A stretch of 64,000 nt of DNA from Macrobrachium rosenbergii (Eukaryota > Arthropoda > Malacostraca > Decapoda > Palaemonidae): positions 46,578,322 through 46,642,321 of the forward strand of contig NC_089782.1 in the NCBI RefSeq assembly GCF_040412425.1, in the 5' to 3' direction. This document shows positions 20,075 through 32,178 of the stretch, piece by piece. Below the pieces are notes generated by a model. That model was not told the origin of the DNA and searched no databases. It worked only from the letters and a program-made list of their open reading frames with translations. The translations under genes were made by a program, and so were the position numbers. Every line of letters begins with the position of its first letter. Positions within the stretch are counted from its first letter, which is position 1.

Positions 20075-23014
20075 CTGAAACATCCCATAGGAGATAATAA
20101 GACACTCACAAATACTGTATACAGTACATAATAAAAAGCTACGCAAGCCCGATAATTCTACGGAAGTATGTTTATATACTACAGAAGAGAAGGAATAATA
20201 ATTCTTAGTAATAAAACAAGGCACAAAAGGTACATTTTATCTACTGTGCATGCTTCTTATAGGCAAGCAAGCTTATTGGTTACCCACATACCCTAAAGAC
20301 TGCAGTCTCTCGGTAAAATAACAAAATAAAGGGGGGGGGTACAATTTTGGGTTTTCCTATAATGAATTTCAGATCTCTATAAAATTCAAATAAGTCTAGA
20401 TTCTGGAACACCTGTAGATGACACTACTACTACAGTATGTCCTCATACAATTTTTAATATCATACTACTGTCAGTTATCTGTGGCTTGTTTCACATAAAT
20501 TTTATTTGTACATGAACAATACCATATTAAGGTAATATGTATTGAATATAGGCTCTGAAAACCTGAGGGGAAAAAACTCCCTATTTGTTATACAAAATAA
20601 AATTAACCAAAACAAGAGTGATTACACAATGTTTTGTTCATTTATCTCGTGTCAGTGACATCTATCTAATAGTTTATTCAGACCACTATATTACATTTCT
20701 CAGCTCTAAAACTTTTAAACCTTTAATACAAAATATCTTGACACAGCAAGAGATCCCTAAAATTAATCAATGCTGACAAGTAAACATAATTTAAGTAAAA
20801 TATCTTGACACAGCAAGGGATCCCTAAAATTAATCAATGCTGACAAGTAAACATAATTTAAGTAAGTTCACTTTCACTTTACAATTAACAGTATTGAATT
20901 AGGATGCAATAGATATCCTTGTGTATGAATATTCGTCAGAGTTGAACATTTAAGTTTAAGTTTAAAAACTAGTTAAAAAGGGTATGAAATCATTGTGTGT
21001 TTGTGAGAGCGAGAGAGAGTGTACAGTACACCAAGTGTTGAAGGATTATGCATAACTGAACCCCTTCAACTTGAATACCCTATTTCTTAGAACCCAGCAG
21101 GTAAAAAGTGGGAGTACAAACCATTTTGAGCATGGATAGTCAGGAGAATTACCATTACTCTAGAAGGGAGCTATTTTTAAAATATTAGTGACTGAAGTAA
21201 ATTAATTTTTTGTCGAACTATTAAACCTGATAACTATGAACTTAAATTTTGCTGAAAAAGAATTCACCCGTTTTGCAATTTTTTTTATCATATTAATTTA
21301 CATAAAATACAAACTTCAGCTTTGCTTGTTATAGGTGTTTAGAATAGTTCAACATGTCCCAATCATCAGTACCTACTTGGATCTAATATTTTTAGACTAA
21401 TACCACATAAGAGTCGTGTGTGTCTTACTAATCCCAAGCTAGTGTCAAATTTTTACCATGAACTGAAGTGAATTTTTACCATGAGCGAAATGTTAAGTGA
21501 CCAAAGAGAAAATGTTCAACTCCCTTCAGATCACCTAAGTTAATAACAGTAACAAGAAAAATATTCTTTCAACACAGATACAGGATACAACTCTACATAG
21601 ACCAAAACTACCATCTACATGTTGAACCTAATATATGCTACAACACAAGTCTAATCTTCCATAGAAAGTATCTAGGGATCTAGGGAAGAGGAAAATAAAA
21701 GAGTAAACAAAATTGTACATACAATTTAGGAAAAAATGAAGTGAGAGGAGGGATGGTCCCAAAGACTGATGGGGACAGCCAAGTATTTAATAGATATGAC
21801 AGTTAAAATAAAGTGCATGTAAAAAAAAAAAGGATATAGAAGCATAAAATAAAATGTACGCTAGGGAAAATGTTTGGTATATGACCATCTCACGAAGTGA
21901 ACTCGCAGAAAAATGAGAGCAATACACTATGCATTTTTCATGTCTGTAAGAAATTGATGAAAGGGAGAAGCATCCTCTCATCCAGGAGTGCAATATTGAA
22001 TGAGAGGTACAGGATGCCATAATTAACCTCAAACATAGCATTTTTCTTATCTACTACATCTTACAACATCAAATTCAGCAAAAGTATATCTCTGTTCTCT
22101 GGAGACTTCTTTCTTTGGGACGTGCCCTCCGCTCTCCATAACCAGAAATATCACTAACCTTGCTGGACCTGTACAAAGCAACACTAACCGGCTCAGAGTT
22201 GTTCTTCACTTTCCTTTCCCTTTTTACTCTACCTGTAGGGTTCGGAGGCTCTTCTTTTTGCCTTTCTTTACGTGCCTGAAACGCACAAGAAAAGGAATAC
22301 TTACTGCCAAAGATGAGAGTTAAAGGGATCATACTGGAGGTATAAACAGTATGTAAAAATGTAAACAACACGACTGTTTCCCAGAATAAAGACCCTCATT
22401 ACACATTTGCCCAGACTTACCTAATAGTATAATGTAAACAAATATTGTGGATAAGAAAAAATAACTAAAGACTATAATACAAACTACAGACTGGGAAAAA
22501 AAAATGTGTTTTATGAATTCATTACGCACGAGTTGCAGGAGTAATTAATTATAATGCACACATCCTGATGGAAACAGCCAAAAGCAGGCTTCCATCAAAT
22601 ATATGCCCATATAGGAGAAACTGAACGATACTGAAGCTACAATATGACCATGGAAATGGGGAAAAAAACAAAAAAGGTTGTTTCTGGATATTAAAACTGC
22701 CAGCTCTAGTTCTGTGTAGTGGTTTGGTTAGTTAACCAATTATTAACACAAAGGAACAAACTGAGTTCCCCTACACAAATAGTTATATAGTAGCAAAGTT
22801 AGGAGGAAGATGTGAAATCACCCAACCTATACAAAAAGATAAGGATGAACAAGAACATAGGGGAGCTCTGGCTGAATATTTTCTTAACTGGAGTTAATAT
22901 TTCAAATTGCTTTGGTGAATCAATCTTGTCGCTTATTTTTCCTTTTACCATTGAATATCATTGCAGTGTTGGAGCTTACACTCTAATTAAGAGATTTATA
23001 TTTGGGAATGCATC

Positions 23015-23055
<41 letters not shown>

Positions 23056-24627
23056 GAAACCAAACGCATATAATTTCATTACCACCCGGTAGTGATGTCG
23101 GTGCACTTCATGCAGTCCACTGTAAGCAATACTTAAAGTTATTTGCAGTGTCCACTCAGTCCCTAGCTGCACCCACTTTCACTCCTTTACTGTACCTACA
23201 GTATATTCATATTCTCTGTCTTAATCTTACTTTCCACCCTCTCCTAACTATTGTTTCATTATGCAACTACGAGGTTTCCTCCTGTTACACATTTAAAACC
23301 TTTATACTCTCAACTTCCCTTTCAGCAATGAATGACCTTCTAGGCCCTAGAACTTGGCCTTTGGCCTAAATTTTATATTCCTTTCCTCCCTTTTTTATTC
23401 CTATACTGTTTATTCTTAATTTTTACAATATAAACGCACTAAAACAAAAAGTTTGGTTTAAATAACCACTGCAGAAAGGGGTTAAAAACTTTACCATTAA
23501 CATATGAAAAGGGTAAGAAAGATCAATTACAAAATACCCCTGGCAGTTAACTGGGGGCATGAAAAAGTTCAGCTCTGGCACTTACTTACAATGAAGGTAG
23601 TGCAGGTCAATGCAGGAGGTAGCCAGGTACCTTACGCATCAATTTTATACAACTGAAGAGCAACGTTATACCACCAGGTTAGACACAAGAGTTATCTCCA
23701 CTTTCTCCCCTTTGGTGTCCTGCCAGAGCTCTCATCTAGTAGACATCATCATCAGTGCCCTTCCTCCATGATTTTCTGAACATCCTCTATTGGTCTTTAC
23801 CTTGCTACAACATACTTCCATATCTACACTATTCTGATTTTAGCCACATGAACCAAAATGTGACTCTACTGGTCTCTTCTCCATTCCCAAGACATATCAC
23901 TACTTCAATTCAATTGGGCGCATTACACTTGATTAAAAAATCAGATCTCTTAGAACTACAGGATACAAATAATAACCAAACCCACCTCCCGCACAGGCCT
24001 GACATACCTCCATAAGTAACGAAAACCAGGGATTATTTATTTTGATACTGTATAGGAGGATGATGGAAAGACTCCATGAACAAAAGATGGTGCTATATCC
24101 ACTCCATAAGACATATTGAAGATAGTGGCAGGTATGTGAGAACATTTTGAGAATCACGTAAACATTCTGAGATTACGTTAAATGCTCATTGAGGATAAGC
24201 ACTCAATCCTTAACCATTTCTCACAGAAATGACAAAATAATAAAGGACAAATATTGGCCTTTGGGAGCTTATACATGCAGATAAGTTGGTGTTGAAGAGA
24301 ATCAGGTGGTCTTAACATTGTTTAAAAGGTGAAGTTGAATAAACAAGGACTGACAGCAAAACCATGAATATGGTGACTAACAGAAGCTAGTGGTACATAT
24401 ATGTGATATGTCCAAAACCTTATTACTTGAAAAGGACACACCATGACTTATGTTCAGCATAAAGCCTTCATCAAAACCTTATATATGTCTTTACTTATCT
24501 GGTGGGCAAACCCTGACTAGCAATTAGGAGCAAAAAAAAAATTACTGAATGCTACAAACTGCAATCTTTACAGTTTACAACTTTTTGCCACCATTGCTAT
24601 AAGAAAACCTCCTTCAGTACATGGTTT

Positions 24628-24703
<76 letters not shown>

Positions 24704-24796
24704 TTATGGTTGATAAATAAATGTAAATATTTACAAAAAGACTGACAATTTATTCACGATATAGTCACACAATTTATTGGAGAGAGAGAGAGAATT

Positions 24797-24865
<69 letters not shown>

Positions 24866-27229
24866 TATGGTTCTAAAAAGATACTTAATACAGTAAACCC
24901 CCATATTCGCAGGGGATGTGTACCGCACCCCCCCCGCGAATAGCTAAAATCCGCGAATACTTAAAACCCCTCTAAAAACACTTAGAACTGCCTATTTTGA
25001 TAATTTAAACACAAGAAAAACCCTCTAAAAATGCTTATACCTGAGTATTTTAATAGTTTTATCACAAAAAGTGCATTTAGTCATGAAAATTATATGAAAA
25101 TACAGTAATTAGTGAATAGTTCTCAATGAAAAATACTGTGAATGGGTGAATTTTCCACAAGTAATGGGTAGATATATTCCACAGAGAAATCCATGAATAT
25201 GCAAGTCCGCGAATCATGAGAACGCGAATACAGGGGGTTTACTGTAAATGCAAAAGTTTTCAGGAGATAGACTGACAATTTACTCATAGCAACAAAAGAG
25301 TTGGATAATGGGTCTAACAAGATGTTAAATAAATGTAAAATTTTACAGGAGGCAGACTGACAATTTACTCCTGGTACACTAACACATTTCAGTCCAAAGA
25401 GATGAAAACTCACTGAGACAAACTCACCTTTCGCATCTGATTCTCATACTCCAGGGCATCATAAAAATTGGGTTTTTCACGTTTTACTCTCTCACTCCTC
25501 CTCTTGCCTTCCGGTGCAGAAGCTAAATCTTTCCCAGAAGCCAAAGCCATTATTTCACTACCATTACCAGCACCTACACCTCGAGTAGGTTTCATATCAC
25601 GCAAAGACAAATCTTCACTGTCTTCAGCTTCTGATGGATTTGAAGCTGTAGACTTTCTTCGTTCTTCAAAAAACTGATGACTGCAAGATGTGCAAAGCTT
25701 GGAAGCAACAGGAACCTGCAAAATAAAAAATTCAATGTAACTTTCTTATTCTGTAACAAACCACTTGTATACCTTTATACTATTTTACTATGCTCAGGAT
25801 TATAGGACAATCACTTAGAAGACTTTCTCACTGTTTGCACAAATAATGACCCTGTTTTGGATGAGTAATCTGGTATTTCAGTAAGCTTGGTGTCCCACTG
25901 ATTTATTACAGTGGTATAGCCTAACTCTAAACATTCCTAAACTCAAAAAATTATGCATACACTATATATTATATTACCTTCAGAGTGGACAATCATCCCA
26001 CCAAACATTCAATCTTTATTGGCTCAACTGTCAATGTAAATTTTTATCAACAAATTGTCACTGAATTATAGTTTTCATTAAAGTGTAGTCCTGAAAGTAC
26101 TGTCAAAAGTATAACTGCACATATGTGGGGTTTCATTAAGCTATCTTATAAATATAATTTCACCCAGACAATCTATATTGTTGGGTAGGCTTAGGATTGA
26201 AATGAAATTTTTTCATGCAATTTTAATCATAAACTTATTTATTTACTGTTTTGTACATTGTCCATATAAAATTAACATTAAAAAACTCAACATGTTAAAC
26301 AAAGTGGCTTTGATGAAAAAATCGAAGAATCCAAGTTTTTCCTGATATTTCACATACGGACTCTTACACCTCTTGACTATATTCTCACAAAATTTTATTA
26401 AAAAATTCGCAAGAGTTTGGAGTTATAAGACTAAACCGTAACCCTACTATCACTGAGAAAATTACATTTTTCATGTAATGATAACTTCAGTATATCGGTA
26501 GTAATTTCAATTCAGTTATCAAAGAAGAATATCTAAATGCAGTATATGACAACTATATCCTACGCAAGTGCGTAGAGGCTCTGTTGGGTGAAGGAGTGTA
26601 CCCATTTGGGCAATCAGTGGCAGCTCAGCTCTCGACGAAGCAAGATGTCGCACTGCCCAACCTCGCCCGTGTTTTGACACACTTTTCATTCAGCGCACTT
26701 ATATTACTTTGCAAGTCAATTTTTTGTATTTCTCTTGACTTTGCAATACAGTATTTCTTTGTTCAGAAGAAACCATGCCGAGACCAAGAAAATTTAAACA
26801 ACATCTACACTCCATAAGAGAAAGGAAGAAACGACATCATGAAGAGGGAGGCATCCAAGAGAGAGGAAGGAGGCGGACTAGGAGCATTAATATATAAAAT
26901 ATAATTCAACATACTTAAAATAATAATCGCAGATAACACCAATATGATATAACATGTCAAATTTGTCATAAAAACCTCAAAAGTGTGAGACAACAAGCAA
27001 ATAAATGGACAGACAAGCAAAAAATGTCATCATAAAACTTAGGAGGCCGATATCTCAAAACTAAAGTTATCGACCTTCAAATGTAAACTCAGACGTAACG
27101 AATTCACCTATCTCAATGAAACAAAAAGCAAATGAAAGCTAAATAAACTGTCTACAAAACTATAGAGTTTTTTTATTTTGTCCCCTAAGTATTTTTGGGA
27201 TTTATTTTTCCATGAAATCAAAGATTTTT

Positions 27230-27278
<49 letters not shown>

Positions 27279-29559
27279 GCTCTATTACTTTATTCTAATC
27301 TATAATACCTGTCTTCCACGTAAATTTCAGCTCTTAGGTTGCAATAGTTATGGCCGAGTTTTTTTTTTTTTTTTTTTAAAGAATTTAGGGGTACCAGCGA
27401 ATGGGGGCTAGAAGGAAAATATGAATACTGTACTGACCTTTTCGCTATACATAAACTAACCAATGCCCAAAATTTCAAACTGATTCATGCAAAAAAAAAA
27501 AAAAAAAAAAAGTTATTAATAAAAAATGATTTTTTCAAGCACTCCCCTTAAATTCCTAAGATAAAGGACAATCATATCCCACTTTGCCCATTACTGATTT
27601 TACAATGGAACCCTTGGTTAGGCAAGGTGAGGTGAGGTTAGGTTGGGCGAGTCTATGTTAGGTGCGGTTGGTCAGGTCATTGGCTAAAATTACTAGTCTA
27701 ACAAAACAAATGTCAAGAGACATTTAACGCAAACATTGAACCACAGGTAAATACCTGGCCCCACCCAAAAAAATGGCTTAGTCCAATATGAAGGAACTCA
27801 TATGAGAGTAATCCTACAGTTTAGGGTCCAAATTCACTGCTCCCTTGTGTGTTTAAGTTTTTTTTTTCCTATTTTCAATTTCTTCTTTCAGAAGATCTGC
27901 GAACAATATACTTGCTAAAGAAAAATGAGCAGTTTATCTGCTTACAAAACCAGTGTAAAAAAAACAAATGAAGATCTGCACCTCACATAAATAGTGTAGT
28001 GTGCCAGCAACTGTGTGTGTGGAATGAGTGCTTAGGAACCAGGTAGGAACCTGGCACGGGCTCTTGCTCTTCAGCAGCTACTTTTTGATAAATCTGAAAA
28101 AAATGAGCAGTTTATCAGTTTAGGCTACAGAAGCAAAGATTTATGATTTCCTCAAAATTCTATGGGTCTCCTTGGCCATGCTTTTGTTTATTTACGTTTC
28201 CCTTTATTCCCTTTTTTTTTTTTTTTTACAATCTCTGCTTCTGTAAGCAGATAAACTGATCATTTTTTCATTGTTAGTAGATCTAAGTAATAGATACATG
28301 GCGGGTATTCAGCGAGAAATGGCAGTTTCTTATAGTATTTTGGTTGCTTATTTACAATTCAATGTTATTTTAGGGGGGTCGGCTGTAATTAACCTATAAT
28401 TAACCCCTAAAGTCCATCCAACAAGGGGTTTCCAAACGCAATCTTCACAAGACAGAGCACGGGTACGACTGTTTTGAAGAGTTCATATCCCGTCCGGCAA
28501 GTGCAATAACTTGTTAACGTATGGGTACCGGCCCCCCCAGGCCAGTACTAAACACGGCGAAGGGACATTCCATTTGGCCGACAATAAACAAATGCACCGC
28601 CAGTGTCAGAAGCCCTAAAAGTGTAGAAAAAACCAGTTTCCAAGGTATTCCACTTGCCGGATGGGATATGAACCGTTCGAAACAGATGTAGCCGTGCTTT
28701 GTCTTGTGAAGATCGCGTATGGAAACCCCTTGTTGGATGGACTTTAGGGGTTAATTACAGGTTAATTACAGCCGATCCCCCAAAAATAACGTTAAATTGT
28801 AAATAAGCAACCAAAATACTATAAGAAACTGCCATTTCTCACTAAATACCCGCCGTGTATCTATTACTTAGAAATACCTCAACGTTTTCCATGATTCAAT
28901 AATTACTGAATATTTGGACCCATAAACTGTAGGATTACCCTTGTAGGCCTCCCCCACCAGTGGCGCTCTCAACAGCCTAAGACAAGCAAGGCCGTTATGG
29001 CTGCTAAATTTGGCTCTACTCGTTAAAAAGGAAATACATTCTAAGGATTCGGCAGAGGGTTAAGCTAGGTCAACGACGAGCCTATTCTAACCTACCGGTA
29101 ACATCGACTTGCAGTACCGTAGGCCTACGACCAAGTGTCCCTCACCTCTCACATTCCGCCCCAATCAATCCGCACCTAAAGAGGCCTAGGGATGTCCACG
29201 CTAACAAGAAAATCGAAAAATGCCCGAAGGAAGCATCATCAAGCTCCTGCCACAAGCAAAATGCACTGGCAGGGGTGGTTGGCCCACCAAGGCGTCGCAA
29301 AGCCTCGTCCTTCCCCTCCAAGAAAAACTCGACGACGCAGTTGAGACAACGCTGCCAAAAATTCGACAGAGACCGGGACAAAATTAACCCCGGGACCGCC
29401 CACGTCATCAATGGTCACCTACAGACGGCGTCAATCAATAGTTCGCATCAATATGCTCCAGTTTTGCACGGGAATGAAAAAAAGTTTGCAATTCCTTACC
29501 TGCTTCTTACAGTCGGGACACTTCTTGCTTACTGCTTTGCTCACACCTTTTGGAGGCAT
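19859..29559 (-). CDS. UPF0547 / C16orf87-family protein, complete, four exons
   Basis: Exons 29500-29559, 25428-25715, 22159-22275 and 19859-20074 join (all phase 0, all GT-AG) into 226 residues plus stop. Residues 14-17 (CPDC) and 28-31 (CTSC) form a CxxC...CxxC zinc ribbon followed by a conserved SHQFFEERR-like segment. Residues 91-101 are KRRSERVKREK, matching the RRRTERVRREK box I recall from human C16orf87. A variable Glu/Ser-rich spacer lies between. Residues 156-194 are low complexity (six Asp, a long Lys run, five Asn, acidic tail). Residues 197-226 (ITPEKEKQYAIVLSDINFKL, ending LNNPKFIKI) match the family C-terminus. The ATG has only a modest context but gives the expected short lead before the ribbon. 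The protein is longer than the vertebrate one, mainly from the spacers. Probable nuclear protein; molecular role not established. No frameshift or stop. Confidence 0.9.
20075..22158 (-). other. UPF0547 intron 3
   Basis: 2.1-kb intron, AT-rich. It contains a 67-bp tandem duplication (20730-20863); otherwise no recognised element. Confidence 0.8.
20730..20863. repeat. 67-bp tandem duplication
   Basis: 20730-20796 and 20797-20863 differ at one base (AAGAGATCC versus AAGGGATCC), so the duplication is recent. Confidence 0.95.
22159..22275 (-). CDS. UPF0547 exon 3
   Basis: 117 nt, 39 codons, ARKERQKEEPPNP ... VSVALYRSSK. Acceptor GTGCGTTTCAG and donor GTTAGT. Lys/Arg/Glu-rich, probably helical or disordered; the least conserved exon. 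Confidence 0.82.
23085..23380 (+). mobile_element. Short repeat family B copy (~295 bp)
   Basis: First of many copies of a ~300-bp unit. Landmarks are GTCGGTGCACTTCATGC, TGTAAGCAATACTTAAAG, TAGCTGCACCCACTTTC, CTTTTACTGTACCTAC, TAACTATTGTTTCATTATGC, ACTACGAGGTTTCCTCC, TTTCAGCAATGAATGACC and CTTGGCCTTTGGCCTAAATT. The ends are constant between copies, so it behaves as one mobile unit. No internal tRNA promoter is obvious. Antisense to the host gene. Confidence 0.85.
24631..24863. repeat. Two (GA)n microsatellites
   Basis: 24631-24701 and 24779-24863, each 70-85 bp, separated by AT-rich sequence. Confidence 0.97.
24891..25244. mobile_element. 354-bp pogo/mariner-like MITE with TA target duplication
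   Basis: Starts CAGTAAACCCCCATATTCGC and ends GCGAATACAGGGGGTTTACTG, near-perfect inverted termini. It is flanked on both sides by TA (24889-24890 and 25245-25246). Internally several GCGAATA motifs recur. TA duplication and CAGT termini are typical of Tc1/mariner-superfamily non-autonomous elements. No coding capacity. Confidence 0.88.
25428..25715 (-). CDS. UPF0547 exon 2
   Basis: 288 nt, 96 codons, from VPVASKLCTSC to ENQMRK. Acceptor TTTTGCAG (complement of 25716-25723) and donor GTGAGTT (complement of 25421-25427). It holds the second CxxC, a Ser/Glu-rich linker and the basic patch. Confidence 0.92.
26775..26900 (+). pseudogene. Short basic ORF remnant, unrecognised
   Basis: ATG at 26775 opens MPRPRKFKQHLHSIRERKKR, then a Glu/Arg-rich stretch to a stop after about 40 codons. 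The very basic composition and repeat surroundings suggest the start of a mobile-element protein, but I do not recognise the family. It could also be chance. Confidence 0.25.
27229..27277. repeat. Poly(A) tract, ~49 nt
   Basis: Pure A-run inside UPF0547 intron 1, preceded by AGATTTTTC. A shorter T-run (27360-27377) and A-run (27490-27511) follow. They may mark retroposed 3' ends, but no source element is evident. Confidence 0.9.
28284..28876. mobile_element. Foldback (long-TIR) element, ~590 bp
   Basis: Left arm 28284-28500 and right arm 28657-28876 are reverse complements over ~200 bp. TCTAAGTAATAGATACATGG at the left mirrors ACGGCGGGTATTTAGTGAG... / TATCTATTACTTAGA at the right; GGCGGGTATTCAGCGAGAAA, AACAAGGGGTTTCCAAACGC and TCCGGCAAGTGCAATAAC all have mirrored partners. 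The ~155-bp centre is unpaired. No coding capacity. Diverged relatives occur at 6250-6450 and 9490-9870. Superfamily not determined; target duplication unclear. Confidence 0.85.
29500..29559 (-). CDS. UPF0547 exon 1 (start codon exon)
   Basis: 60 nt, 20 codons, MPPKGVSKAVSKKCPDCKKQ, ending in a GTAAG donor (29495-29499). It carries only the first zinc knuckle; the second is in exon 2. Confidence 0.88.
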
Positions 29560-29760
29560 GACGGAAATACAACCCAATTTTTCGAATTTTATTTTCGGTA
29601 AATTTTGCTCCCCGACGGCCCTGTCCCCTGCTCACGTCGATGCGAAAGGTAACGAAGACGACATGAGGATTACTGAAGCCAAGGCAGTAATTATGCCTAA
29701 CAAAGAGGTGCAACACTCCACATTTTAATACTCCATGATCAACGGCTGGATTGTTTACAG
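29560..29760 (-). promoter_or_regulatory. Probable 5' UTR / promoter of the UPF0547 gene
   Basis: Sequence immediately upstream of the start codon, less AT-rich than its surroundings with several CpGs (CCCCGACGGCC, CTCACGTCGATGCG). No TATA box was identified. Transcription start not determinable. Confidence 0.35.
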
Positions 29761-30533
29761 ATCGTCCGATTCTAATCACTTGCAAGGCTTTCTTGGCTTG
29801 ATCGATACATCTCCTTTTTTCGGAAAATATCGGAGAAATGGATTCGGTTAATTCATCCAACCGAATCTGGGATTTTTCTGCCGAAGAGAAATAATGCTTG
29901 GTGACCAATTTATGGTAATATGCATATGATTAAACACGATACATCCGAACAGGCCCTGATTGAATTATGAATTATTTTCAGATCATGTGGAGTAATAATT
30001 TCGGTTTCTTTTTTAATGTTTCCTGTAGTGGTATTTAACCATGGACTACGTTAAAGTGACCTAGGAACCCGAAATTATATTTATACAAATGCCAATTTCG
30101 ACAAATGTAGAAACAGATAAAAATATTTTGTAAGTTATCTCTGACAACTGTAGAGTATCTTGCGCATTACAAGTATATGTTACCTTCACTTTACTTTAAC
30201 CATATTTTTTATCTCGTAATAAAGGAATTTGGGAGGAATGTGTATGGACAGAACAATTCGTCATTGTCTTTGAAAAGGTGTTAAAAACTTATTTTAATTT
30301 TTATATATTATATATTTATTTAAGTTATTAAATATTATTAGGCATCATTTATTGATTTGGTATCCACTATCGCCTACGCCCGCTAGCCGAGTCGCCCGCT
30401 TATTTCTCTAATTTATACAAATAAAAACAGCATCCTGTATTCTCTCACTCCAGCGCGCGCGCTTGCCTTCAAATCACTTGGTATTTCAGTAAGTGTTTTA
30501 TTATATATAAAGGATATTATATATATACAGTAT

Positions 30534-30534
<1 letters not shown>
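29761..30534. other. No gene recognised
   Basis: AT-rich sequence upstream of the UPF0547 gene. The minus-strand open frame 29507-29908 overlaps exon 1 out of frame and is rejected as a gene. Confidence 0.5.
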
Positions 30535-30615
<81 letters not shown>

Positions 30616-30646
30616 CTAAATTACATCTATGTCCCTACCCTATATA

Positions 30647-30741
<95 letters not shown>

Positions 30742-30798
30742 TACCCTACCAACTTACATAAAGCACGTATACATACAAGCACGTATATATACAGTATA

Positions 30799-30877
<79 letters not shown>

Positions 30878-30880
30878 ATA
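30535..30880. repeat. (CA)n/(TA)n microsatellite block
   Basis: Three TA tracts (30551-30614, 30651-30740, 30800-30877) with short spacers such as CATCTATGTCCCTACCC. The first is led by (CA)n. Confidence 0.95.
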
Positions 30881-30892
30881 CAATATATATAT

Positions 30893-31005
30893 AGGATATT
30901 AAAACCTGCTGTAGAATTTGTCATTATAAGCTCTTAAATAACATACGAAATGTGAATTTTGTAAACGTTAAACCATATATGGATTATGATATTATTATAT
31001 ATATA

Positions 31006-31061
<56 letters not shown>

Positions 31062-31083
31062 AATATCTATATATTTATATATG

Positions 31084-31147
<64 letters not shown>

Positions 31148-31999
31148 TTTATGCCAGCACGTGCTCCTGTTCGTGAGCACCCAGTGAAAGCGACAATTGA
31201 CATCATAAACTTGGGTCACTTACAGTGCATTGGCACCATCTGCGAGATGAGGTCAATACGAATGATAACACAATTTAAGGGCAATATTTAGTCCTGTTGA
31301 ATAAATCAATTAATATTTATAAATAAAACATTAAAACAAAGCAACAAGAATCTATTTCACAGTATTATTCTTTTCCTTTCGTTATTATTCCCTTCGTCAC
31401 ATACGCATGCTAGTTCGTTTTGTTATTAATGTATGAGGAACAACAGCAATTTCGACTGAACTCTAGTCAACACTATAGTCTAAACAAATATGCCTTAATA
31501 TCATCAAGGACGAACTCAGGTTTGTTTTGAGCGTAAATTTAGCAGCTTGCGTTTTGTCCGTTACCTGGTAACAAAGGAATGGAGTGTCTGTCACATTCGA
31601 AGACGCACACACCAAACATAATAATAAGAAGCGTTCTTGTTTAGCGTCACCGACTTTGACAAAGTTTTTCAAGATTCATTGTTTTAATTGATGCTAACTT
31701 CTTCAAACAGTGACTTTTTAATCACACAGGGCCATTCAGTAGTCCTATCGGCATTTGAGTGTGTAATTATTTTAACTTATTTTTATCTATTCGTCATTTA
31801 TATCCGCATTTAACTCTTCTTGTTTAACATAAATGGGCGCAAATTAAGATTAAAAATTTGAAGAACGCACAAAAAACATAAAAAGTAATTTCTGAACCTT
31901 CCTGTCATCAGAAAAACAAGAATATATCTATCTACCTATCTGTCTATATATGTAGACATATTGATAGATAGTTACATATATATGTATATATACATATAC

Positions 32000-32077
<78 letters not shown>

Positions 32078-32178
32078 TAATTCATATACTTAAGATATGG
32101 TTTAGCGTTTATAAAATTCACATTTCCTACGTTCTCTAGTAGCTTATAATGACAAATTCTACAGCAGGTTTTACTGAA
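30893..32178. repeat. Large inverted repeat with ~100-bp arms
   Basis: Arm 30893-30993 (AAAACCTGCTGTAGAATTTG, GTCATTATAAGCT, AAATGTGAATTTTGTAAACG, TTAAACCATAT) is mirrored at 32078-32178. The arms abut (TA)n tracts on their inner sides (31010-31058 and 32005-32075), so the palindromic unit plus microsatellites forms one structure. Another TA tract lies at 31088-31144. The interior 31145-31930 has no recognised gene. Confidence 0.8.

Larger units (their letters stand above)
22276..25427 (-). other. UPF0547 intron 2
   Basis: 3.15-kb intron. It holds a 34-nt A-run (about 23020-23053) just before a family B repeat (23085-23380), two (GA)n tracts (24631-24701 and 24779-24863) and a TA-flanked MITE (24891-25244). 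Confidence 0.8.
25716..29499 (-). other. UPF0547 intron 1
   Basis: 3.8-kb intron containing repeat-like DNA at 26300-27560 (with a 49-nt A-run at about 27229-27277 and other A/T-runs), a GGTTAGG-rich patch (27612-27680), AT-rich dyads at 27900-28280 and the foldback element 28284-28876. 28920-29499 is GC-richer and close to the first exon. Confidence 0.75.

Noticed and set aside
29507..29908. 133-codon minus-strand open frame overlapping UPF0547 exon 1
   Set aside because: It reads exon 1 in a different frame and runs past the exon 1 donor; no domain. It is the chance frame of the 5' region.
31005..31291. Ile/Tyr-rich frames in (TA)n tracts
   Set aside because: Direct translation of TATATA repeats; the same at 40539, 41016, 62517, 62968-63424 and others.
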